A stretch of DNA of 11,496 bases, taken from the NCBI GenBank assembly GCA_016934095.1, contig JAFGTO010000371.1, positions 1 to 11,496 on the forward strand. Direction: 5' to 3'. The translations under genes were made by a program, and so were the position numbers. The stretch is from Candidatus Glassiibacteriota bacterium. Its GTDB lineage: Bacteria > Gemmatimonadota > Glassbacteria > GWA2-58-10. This document shows, in pieces, positions 6,678-11,496 of this stretch; the first letter of the stretch is position 1; each line of letters starts with the position of its first letter. The notes beneath the pieces are model-generated. The model was given only the letters and a program-made list of their open reading frames with translations, was not told where the DNA came from and did not search any database.

Positions 6678-7904
6678 TCATTCGGCAGTCTGCTCTTCCC
6701 GCTCTTCGAAGAACTCGAAAGCATCGATGATGTCGAGATATACGCCGTCAAACCCGGTATCGATAATTTTCTGCAGGTAAGAGCCGGGGTTTCCAAAGAT
6801 GATTTCCTTCCAGTCCTCGTCCCAGTAGCGGACCTTGAAGTTGCCGGGCCAGTCAGGGTTCTCTTCCGCCAGCCACGAGGGCGGCGCCGCTTCCCAGCCT
6901 TCCTGCCAGTAATAACGGTAGTCTTCCGCCTCGCCGATGCTCATATAGGCGATTACCAGCCGGGAGCCGCCGTTGGCCTTGACTTTCAGCGAGGCGACCT
7001 CGCCCGGGGTCAGCTCGTCGGTACCCTCGTAGAACAGGTCGGTGATAACGACATCGAAGTCCGTGCCGCTGATTGACTCGATAAAGGACTGCCTGGTAAT
7101 ATAAGCGCCGGGGTTGAGCAAATACAAAAAGTTTTTCGCTTCCTCCAGGGAACTGACATCGGAGTCGCTCAGGTTGTAGGGCGCAGGCGGGTACTGCGGG
7201 ATGTCGTCCAGCTCCCTGTGGTCCGCCGAAAAAGATATGTAGCCCCTGGCCGCACTCTGCGCATAGGAATCATCCACCAGCGACCGGGTCAGGCAGTAGT
7301 CGGTAACCAGGACCCTGAGGCCGTTGTTTACGGCCAGATCCATGAAAGCGGTCATGTAATCGCGGTCGGGTCCGGGCGTGGCCTCGTCATCTTCATCGTA
7401 GCCATAGAATAGGTCTTCCCGCCCGACCCCGTCTATCGCCCGGATGTAGGCAAGGGCAGGCGTGCCGGATTCTTCCCCGTTTTCTGTCAGCAGCTCGTGC
7501 CCGTTCTGCGGTATCACAATAAAGCCGGGCTTGACCGCCCTGGCCCAGGTGCTGATCTCCATAACCAGGTCCCGCATCTCCTGGCGGAAATCCCTGCCCG
7601 GGTCGGCCGGGGTCAGGTCCCCGGCCATGATATTTATCAGCAGGGCGATCGCATCATTGACTGAATACCTGCCGTCCCCGTTGTAATCGGCCCTGGGATC
7701 GGCGGGATCATCCCGGCCCAGGAGCAGCAGGCTGATCACGTCGCTGACCAGCACCCTGCCGTCGCCATTGATGTCTTCCCTGTATCCGTCGGCGGCAGCA
7801 GACTCTCCGGCCTGGAGCCGGGCGCCCGGGCTTCCGGGATGAGATACCAGCGGGAGTGACAGAGGAATAAGAAAACAAGCAACAACGAGGCGGAGAATTG
7901 TCAT
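6678..7904 (-). CDS. Secreted MJ1477/TM1410-family putative glycoside hydrolase with N-terminal dockerin-like EF-hand module
   Basis: 408 residues from ATG 7904, with GAGGAAG seven bases upstream. A hydrophobic N-terminus (residues 1-22) is a signal peptide. Residues 42-96 form a dockerin type I-like pair of calcium loops, DINGDGRVLVSDVISLLL and DYNGDGRYSVNDAIALLI, placed directly after the signal rather than at the C-terminus. The rest (about 105-400) is the TM1410-type TIM barrel related to GH114 endo-alpha-1,4-polygalactosaminidase: FDVVITDLFYEG (283-294), LVIAYMSIGEAEDYRYYW (316-333), NPDWPGNFKVRYWDEDWKEII (349-369), FDGVYLDIIDAFEF (385-398). Likely acidic active-site residues are Glu325, Asp289 and Asp391. 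Older databases mislabelled this family as cysteinyl-tRNA synthetase-related. It overlaps the upstream cupin gene by four bases (ATGA), implying translational coupling. Substrate is unproven; galactosaminoglycan is a guess from the family. Confidence 0.9.
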   Translation of the reverse strand: MTILRLVVACFLIPLSLPLVSHPGSPGARLQAGESAAADGYREDINGDGRVLVSDVISLLLLGRDDPADPRADYNGDGRYSVNDAIALLINIMAGDLTPADPGRDFRQEMRDLVMEISTWARAVKPGFIVIPQNGHELLTENGEESGTPALAYIRAIDGVGREDLFYGYDEDDEATPGPDRDYMTAFMDLAVNNGLRVLVTDYCLTRSLVDDSYAQSAARGYISFSADHRELDDIPQYPPAPYNLSDSDVSSLEEAKNFLYLLNPGAYITRQSFIESISGTDFDVVITDLFYEGTDELTPGEVASLKVKANGGSRLVIAYMSIGEAEDYRYYWQEGWEAAPPSWLAEENPDWPGNFKVRYWDEDWKEIIFGNPGSYLQKIIDTGFDGVYLDIIDAFEFFEEREEQTAE

Positions 7905-8299
7905 GACTCTTCCTCAGGGCCGCGACGGACGGCCGGTTTTTTAACATCGTGCAAGGGGACCTTAACGGCCTGATACCTGTCTTTTTGATCGAAGAGGGTC
8001 AGGTCCTTGTAGCCTTTCTTGATTATGGCACTATGTCTGACGCCTTCCGGGATAAAATAAGCGTCCCCTTTTTTAAAGGTACGTTTTTTTTCGTCGATGG
8101 TCAGCTCGATCTCTCCGTCCAGCACGACTCCCCATTGGGCCCGGTGTGAGTGCTCGGGGATTTCCGCGCCGCTTTGGAAGTCCATGAATACTATTTGCTG
8201 TTCCTCGCCCTGCAGGAGGTACGAGCGCAGTCCTTTGACAGGGATCTCAGCCTGAGGCAGCCTGGTGATTATTGCCGGGAAGAACGGGTTTTTTGACAT
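7901..8299 (-). CDS. Small cupin-domain protein
   Basis: 132 residues from ATG 8299, with only a weak TTGGA-type ribosome site. It is a single-domain cytoplasmic cupin. Motif 1 is IPEHSHRAQWGVVLDGEIELTI (47-68), with His50 and His52 as metal ligands and Gln55 in place of the usual Glu. Motif 2 is KKGDAYFIPEGVRHSA (77-91), with His89 as the remaining ligand. This HSHxAQWG variant is known among uncharacterised cupins. The C-terminal 25 residues are basic then acidic (VKKPAVRRGPEEES). Its stop overlaps the start of the TM1410-family gene, so the two are made together; a sensor or sugar-modifying role would suit but is not shown. No signal peptide is seen. Confidence 0.88.
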   Translation of the reverse strand: MSKNPFFPAIITRLPQAEIPVKGLRSYLLQGEEQQIVFMDFQSGAEIPEHSHRAQWGVVLDGEIELTIDEKKRTFKKGDAYFIPEGVRHSAIIKKGYKDLTLFDQKDRYQAVKVPLHDVKKPAVRRGPEEES

Positions 8300-8309
8300 T
8301 TTTCCAACT

Positions 8310-8475
8310 TACCGGTCGCCGGGTAGACCCTGACCACGGCGCCGTAGGCCGGCCCGGTGCCTCCGGGAGCGATGGTCCGGACCTTGAGCCAGTTGCCGCT
8401 GTCCGCCAGGTTTTCGAAGATCCGCAGGCAGGGCACCCGGTAGCCGAGCCAGTAAGGGCTGTTGTGCAAGGGCAA
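8310..8475 (-). pseudogene. Relic resembling an ASPIC/UnbV-type C-terminal domain
   Basis: One minus-strand frame between the promoter at 8487-8515 and the cupin start reads YWLGYRVPCLRIFENLADSG and then NWLKVRTIAPGGTGPAYGAV, ending VRVYPATGKL. The pattern of N-W-L-x-V-R, a short loop, then G-A-x-V-R-V resembles the ASPIC/UnbV domain found after FG-GAP/VCBS repeats in large secreted proteins. The frame has no credible start (only a TTG at 8475, with no ribosome site), is far too short for the family, and runs out of phase into the cupin gene. It is best read as a decayed fragment, and a short leader ORF is the alternative. Identification is by pattern only. Confidence 0.4.
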
Positions 8476-8486
8476 AAGTGGTAAGC

Positions 8487-8515
8487 ATTATAATAAACGG
8501 TTAAGGATAAATCAA
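8487..8515 (-). promoter_or_regulatory. Near-consensus sigma70 promoter for the cupin/TM1410 operon
   Basis: On the minus strand, -35 TTGATT (8510-8515) lies 17 bases before a perfect -10 TATAAT (8487-8492). Transcription would start near 8480, leaving a leader of about 180 nt before the cupin ATG at 8299, occupied by the ASPIC/UnbV-like relic. It is divergent from the HU promoter 37 bp away. Confidence 0.65.
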
Positions 8516-8551
8516 CCGCCGGCACCTTTCGGCTGAAGAGCGATAAATAGG

Positions 8552-8580
8552 TTGCCCGGATTTGACGGGCTGTTTATATT
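8552..8580 (+). promoter_or_regulatory. Sigma70-like promoter for the HU-family gene
   Basis: TTGCCC (8552-8557, 4 of 6) and TATATT (8575-8580, 5 of 6) are separated by exactly 17 bases. Transcription would begin near 8587, about 42 nt before the HU-family ATG. The upstream TTG at 8581, which would extend the protein, falls at or before the expected transcript start and so is unlikely to be used. Confidence 0.55.
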
Positions 8581-8628
8581 TTGCCCGAATACCGAGCAGG
8601 GAACAAACTTATCTCGGGGCGAAAGGTC

Positions 8629-8976
8629 ATGACCAAGAAGGAGATTGTCAGCCGTATTGCCCAGCTTACCGGACTACACCAGGCGCAGGTGCGGGCGGTA
8701 ATGGATGAGTTCGCCCGCCTGGTGGCCGAGACAATGCGCCAGGGGGAAAAGATCACTCTGCGGAATTTCGGCAGCTTTTTCAGCCAGGAGTGTGCCTCCA
8801 GGCGCATCAGGCATCCAGCCACCGGGGTCCTGCAGGTCGTACCCGACCGCCGGAGGGCCGCTTTCCGGGCCTCCGACAAGCTGCATTACTGGGTAAACCT
8901 AGAACCGGAACAAATCCCCACAGCCGAGGATTCCGAACCCCCGGATCCGGACCAGCTTGGACTTTTCGGCGAGTAA
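8629..8976 (+). CDS. HU/IHF-family DNA-binding protein with acidic tail ending in a clamp-binding-like motif
   Basis: 115 residues from ATG 8629, with a short GAAAGG just upstream. Residues 1-90 are a complete HU/IHF fold: MTKKEIVSRIAQLTGL helix pair, EKITLRNFGSFF (40-51), the DNA-intercalating arm RRIRHPATGVLQVVP (58-72, Pro63 at the kinking position), and RAAFRASDKLHYWVN (76-90). Such proteins bend and compact DNA in the nucleoid. HU and IHF normally end here (90-100 residues). This one adds an acidic, proline-containing tail of about 25 residues, PEQIPTAEDSEPPDPDQLGLFGE, whose QLGLF (109-113) matches the bacterial beta-clamp-binding pentapeptide QL[S/D]LF. It has its own promoter and is divergent from the cupin operon. 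HU versus IHF subtype cannot be decided. Confidence 0.93.
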   Translation: MTKKEIVSRIAQLTGLHQAQVRAVMDEFARLVAETMRQGEKITLRNFGSFFSQECASRRIRHPATGVLQVVPDRRRAAFRASDKLHYWVNLEPEQIPTAEDSEPPDPDQLGLFGE

Positions 8977-9054
8977 GCCGGATAATCCGGCCCTGGGGCT
9001 GTTCTGCCGGCGACAGGCATCAGGGGTTTCCGCAGTGGAAACCGGACGGTTTTT
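8977..9054 (+). terminator. Hairpin cluster ending in a T-run after the HU-family gene
   Basis: Right after the TAA is GCCGGA-TAA-TCCGGC (8977-8991). Further on, GGTTTCC (9025-9031) pairs with GGAAACC (9037-9043). The same AAACC (9039-9043) can instead pair with GGTTT (9048-9052), followed by TT. The last two hairpins are mutually exclusive, and only the second has a terminator-like T-run. The arrangement may simply end the HU transcript; an attenuator before the heparinase gene is a weaker possibility. Between 9055 and 9135 the strand is pyrimidine-rich with no clear promoter. Confidence 0.35.
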
Positions 9055-9135
9055 CGGGCCGGTCCGGACTTTGTTTCTCGATATTTCAATCAGTTTTTGT
9101 CTCCTTTTTCTACCTTATTCGAACCTCTTTCAATC

Positions 9136-11166
9136 GTGCATTTTCCAGTAATTTATCATCGTTTGCGCGCCATGAGCGCAGTCGAGATCTGTTCCCGGCT
9201 GTGGCGGGGCCTGAGGGACCGGTGGACTTATCTCCCGGGCGACCCGGGGGCGGGGCTGAAAGCCGAACCCGGGTGGCTGCTTCCCCTGTTGGACCGCACC
9301 CCGGAGGCCTGGCCGACCGCAGGCCAGGCGAAGCAGGTACCGGGGAGTGAAAAAGTGTTGTCCCGGGCCAGCGAGGCTTTATCCGGCAGCCTGTACCTTT
9401 TCGGCCGGACAGTGGAGACCGGCATGCCTCCCGACTGGCTGGCGGACCCGCTGACAGGGCGGTCGGCCAGGGAGTTCGTGCCGGCTCTCACGGGTTTCTC
9501 TCCTGGCCGGGGCGGCGAACCGGATATCAGGAGCGTCTGGGAGCTGAACCGCCTCCAGGTCCTGGCTGACCTGGGCCGGGCCTACAGTATCACCTCGCAG
9601 ACGGAATATGCCGAGGCGGCTGCGCGGATTATCGAAAGCTGGAGCGAGGCTAACCCCTACGGCAGGACAGTCAACTGGGCCAATGCCCTGGAAGTGGGGC
9701 TGCGCGCGCTTTCCCTGGTCCAGGCGGCCCTTCTGGTGAGCGGCTCCGCCGCGGCAGGCCGGGAGAGCTTCCGCAGGGTGCTGGCCCGCCTGTTCTTCCT
9801 GCACGGCCGCTACCTCAGGAAACACCTGTCCCGCGGCTCCACCGCTTTCAACCATCTCGCCGGCGAGGGTGCGGCCCTGACCGTACTGGGGGCCTGTCTG
9901 CCGGGCCTGCCGGGGGCCGGGAAGTGGAGGGCCCTGGGCGAGAGTGCGCTGGGACGCAGCGTGGACCGCTTGATCCTGCCGGACGGCGGAGGGCTGGAAG
10001 GCTCCCTGCACTACCTGGCCCTGGTCTGCCGGCTGGTGGTGCTGTCCTGCCGGCTGACCGGCGACTGCGCTTTGCTGGAGCGGCGCCGCAGGCGGGAGCG
10101 CCTGGTCTCGGCATACCGCTTCCTGTGCGCAGCCACGGACGGGGGCCGTTCGATCAGCGAGTACGGCGACAGCGATGATGCGAGTGCTCCCGGACCGCCG
10201 CCTGCGGAAGCCTCGCAGCGTTACCGGTCCACCCTGAACCTGCTGTACCTTTTCCTCGGGGACCAGCCGCTGTGCCATGGCTACGAGCCCGACCCGGACA
10301 GCCTGTGGCTGTTCGGCTCCAGGGCCCTGGAGCCTGCCGGGCGCAAGCCCCCCGGGCCCGAGCGGCCGGAAGTCGGGCGGTTCGGCTTCAGCGGGAGGTA
10401 CGTGGTCCGCTGGCCCGGGAGCACAGGCTCGCCGGCCGGGTTCCTGCGTTTCGAGTGCGGACCCTGGGGGGCGCCGGGGACCTGGGCCCATGCCCATGCG
10501 GACCGTCTCTCTTTTTCCTTCTTCCTGGAGGGCCGGCCGTTCTTTATCGATCCCGGTACCGGCGCCTACCTGGCGAACCCCCGGTGGCGCGAGTACTTCC
10601 GCTCTACCGCGGCGCATAACACGGTGGTGATCGACGGGCAATCGCAGGGACAGCCGCTGGGCACATTTTTCTGGAGAAAGGAGGTGCCGTCCAGGCTGCT
10701 GCGCCTCGAGGAAACCGGGGACGAGGTGGTCCTGGCGGGCGAGCATTACGGCTACCGCGGGCAGGGTGTGGTACACCGCCGGGAGATCCTGCTGCGCCCG
10801 GCCGGGTCTTCCCTGGAGTTGACCGATACTTTCATTACCGGCCGCAGACACCAGGTCGCCGCAGTATTCAACCTTCACCCGCAGTGCATTGTCGAGAGGA
10901 AGCCGGGCGAGGCCGGCACCCTGGTAATCATCAGCGGCGCCAATCAGGAAACCGGTGGCTGGCGGCTCGAGCTCAAGTGCGATGAGCGCTGCCGGGTCAG
11001 CCTGCACAGCGGGGAGGACAACCCGGCCCGGGGATGGTTCAGTCCGGGGTTCATGCGCCGTGAGCCTTGCCCGCAGGTAATCTGCCGGGCAGAGATCGAG
11101 GGCGAAAGCTCGCTGCATACCCGCATACTCTGGAGCAAGCCTGACGCAGGCCAAAGAGGAAGTTGA
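9136..11166 (+). CDS. Heparinase II/III family polysaccharide lyase-like protein
   Basis: About 676 residues. The N-terminal alpha/alpha-toroid (heparinase II/III N domain) shows IYHRLRAMSAVEI, VWELNRLQVLADLGRAY, ANPYGRTVNWANALEVGLRALS, FNHLAGEGAAL, GGLEGSLHYLAL and SEYGDSDDA. The C-terminal beta-sandwich lyase domain shows GTWAHAHADRLSFSFFLEG (His452, His454, Asp456), FFIDPGTGAYL, WREYFRSTAAHNTVVIDGQSQ (His494), then LTDTFITGRRHQVAAVFNLHP. Relatives cleave uronic-acid-containing glycans or sit in exopolysaccharide gene clusters. No signal peptide is evident. The start is uncertain: GTG 9136 keeps the conserved YHRLRAMS segment, ATG 9172 would remove it, TTG 9097 is possible, and none has a good ribosome site. 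The gene is followed by AT-rich DNA and repeat copy 2. Family firm, substrate unknown. Confidence 0.92.
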   Translation: MHFPVIYHRLRAMSAVEICSRLWRGLRDRWTYLPGDPGAGLKAEPGWLLPLLDRTPEAWPTAGQAKQVPGSEKVLSRASEALSGSLYLFGRTVETGMPPDWLADPLTGRSAREFVPALTGFSPGRGGEPDIRSVWELNRLQVLADLGRAYSITSQTEYAEAAARIIESWSEANPYGRTVNWANALEVGLRALSLVQAALLVSGSAAAGRESFRRVLARLFFLHGRYLRKHLSRGSTAFNHLAGEGAALTVLGACLPGLPGAGKWRALGESALGRSVDRLILPDGGGLEGSLHYLALVCRLVVLSCRLTGDCALLERRRRRERLVSAYRFLCAATDGGRSISEYGDSDDASAPGPPPAEASQRYRSTLNLLYLFLGDQPLCHGYEPDPDSLWLFGSRALEPAGRKPPGPERPEVGRFGFSGRYVVRWPGSTGSPAGFLRFECGPWGAPGTWAHAHADRLSFSFFLEGRPFFIDPGTGAYLANPRWREYFRSTAAHNTVVIDGQSQGQPLGTFFWRKEVPSRLLRLEETGDEVVLAGEHYGYRGQGVVHRREILLRPAGSSLELTDTFITGRRHQVAAVFNLHPQCIVERKPGEAGTLVIISGANQETGGWRLELKCDERCRVSLHSGEDNPARGWFSPGFMRREPCPQVICRAEIEGESSLHTRILWSKPDAGQRGS

Positions 11167-11220
11167 CAGAATATGGACAGGTTGTTTATTTTTAGTTGAT
11201 TCGGTTATTGGTGATTTTAA

Positions 11221-11407
11221 CCCGGATCATTCATAAATTTTAGCAACGAGTAAGTCCTGTGCTCTGTCAGGTGCGGGCTGGCATCCTTTTTGCCCTCCTC
11301 CCGCCGGTCGGTTTGTCCGAATACCAGTGCCAAAGCAAAAAGGCTGCCAGCCCGCACCCACCGGCGTTTTATTATGCACAAGACAAAGTCCTTATGAATT
11401 ATCCGGG
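11221..11407. repeat. Palindromic dispersed repeat, copy 2 (complete, 187 bp, ERIC/MITE-like)
   Basis: Bounded by 16-bp terminal inverted repeats with one mismatch: CCCGGATCATTCATAA (11221-11236) and TTATGAATTATCCGGG (11392-11407). The core consists of arms at 11271-11293 and 11335-11357 (22 of 23 pairs) around a 41-nt loop. The 47 bases from 11310 are identical to copy 1. No transposase and no obvious target-site duplication is seen, so it is a non-autonomous element or an ERIC-like intergenic palindrome. It lies 54 bp past the heparinase stop. The weak reading frame on the minus strand through it is not considered a gene. Confidence 0.88.
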
Positions 11408-11429
11408 CGGTGCGTCCTGAAAGCTGTTT

Positions 11430-11496
11430 GTCTCCCAAGTTGGAGGTATATCAACCCGCAAAGCCAATGGCATGGCGGCGGTAACCGAGTCTTACG
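11430..11496 (+). other. Structured-RNA-like sequence cut by the window edge (possible GEMM/c-di-GMP-I-like riboswitch)
   Basis: After repeat copy 2 there is a small hairpin (CTCC-CAAGTT-GGAG, 11434-11447), then CCCGCAAAGCCAATGGCATG (11456-11475), continuing GCGGCGGTAACCGAG. CGCAAAGCC followed by a GGTAACCGA-type segment resembles the 3' half of c-di-GMP-I (GEMM) aptamers. However, the usual GGCAAACC element in the 5' half and the internal hairpin between the two segments are missing, and the downstream gene is outside the window. Treat as a hint only. Confidence 0.25.

Noticed and set aside
6521..6796. Small minus-strand frames across the two repeat copies (also 11217-11438)
   Set aside because: They are produced by the repeat's hairpin arms, use different frames and ends in each copy, and have no ribosome site. 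They look like the spurious small proteins often annotated in dispersed repeats.
8581..8628. N-terminal extension of the HU-family protein from a TTG at 8581
   Set aside because: The extra residues do not resemble HU, the codon overlaps the predicted transcription start, and the internal ATG gives the canonical MTKKEIV start.
9379..11154. A 591-codon minus-strand open frame opposite the heparinase gene
   Set aside because: Composition is Pro/Arg/Gly/Gln-rich with no recognisable motif, while the plus strand carries conserved heparinase II/III motifs.
1..11496. CRISPR arrays, tRNA/rRNA genes, phage or toxin-antitoxin genes
   Set aside because: No regularly spaced direct repeats, tRNA-like cloverleaf or rRNA sequence, or phage/TA-type proteins were seen on either strand.

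Overview
The window looks like chromosomal DNA of a GC-rich, polysaccharide-degrading bacterium. The evidence is a bacterial-type transketolase, an HU/IHF-family protein, lipoprotein and Sec-type signal peptides, a dockerin-like EF-hand module on a secreted hydrolase, and sigma70-like promoters. The mix of a GH172/DUF2961 hydrolase, a secreted xylose-isomerase-like TIM barrel, a TM1410-family hydrolase and a heparinase II/III enzyme is typical of uncultured FCB-group or Latescibacteria/Glassbacteria-like genomes. That placement is inference and cannot be proved here.

Layout. Positions 1-8.3 kb are coded entirely on the minus strand. From high to low coordinates the order is: a cupin and a TM1410-family putative glycoside hydrolase sharing an ATGA stop/start (8299-6678); a palindromic repeat (6511-6647); an archaeal-type threonyl-tRNA synthetase (6398-4521); a GH172 hydrolase (4467-3313); a secreted sugar isomerase-like protein (3264-2260) followed by a likely intrinsic terminator; a small unrecognised lipoprotein (2127-1531); and the N-terminal two thirds of transketolase (1280-1), which runs off the window with its own promoter. 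A divergent promoter pair lies at 8.49-8.58 kb. To its right, on the plus strand, are an HU/IHF-family protein with an unusual C-terminal tail (8629-8976), a hairpin-rich spacer, and a heparinase II/III family protein (9136-11166). A second, more complete copy of the palindromic repeat follows (11221-11407). The last 60-70 bases carry a structured-RNA-like sequence cut by the window edge.

How the genes work together. thrS, the GH172 gene and the isomerase gene are spaced about 50 bp apart and may be one transcript. The last two, both secreted, plausibly take part in extracellular glycan breakdown. The cupin and TM1410 genes are translationally coupled under a near-consensus promoter, from which they are separated by a relic of an ASPIC/UnbV-like coding sequence. 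The heparinase-type lyase stands alone.

Most notable points: (1) a complete archaeal-type ThrRS, including the D-aminoacyl-deacylase-like editing domain, in a bacterial context; (2) an HU-family protein ending in QLGLF, which matches the beta sliding-clamp binding pentapeptide; (3) two copies of an ERIC/MITE-like palindromic element with 23-bp arms, showing a compensatory base-pair change and a central loop that is inverted relative to the conserved flank.
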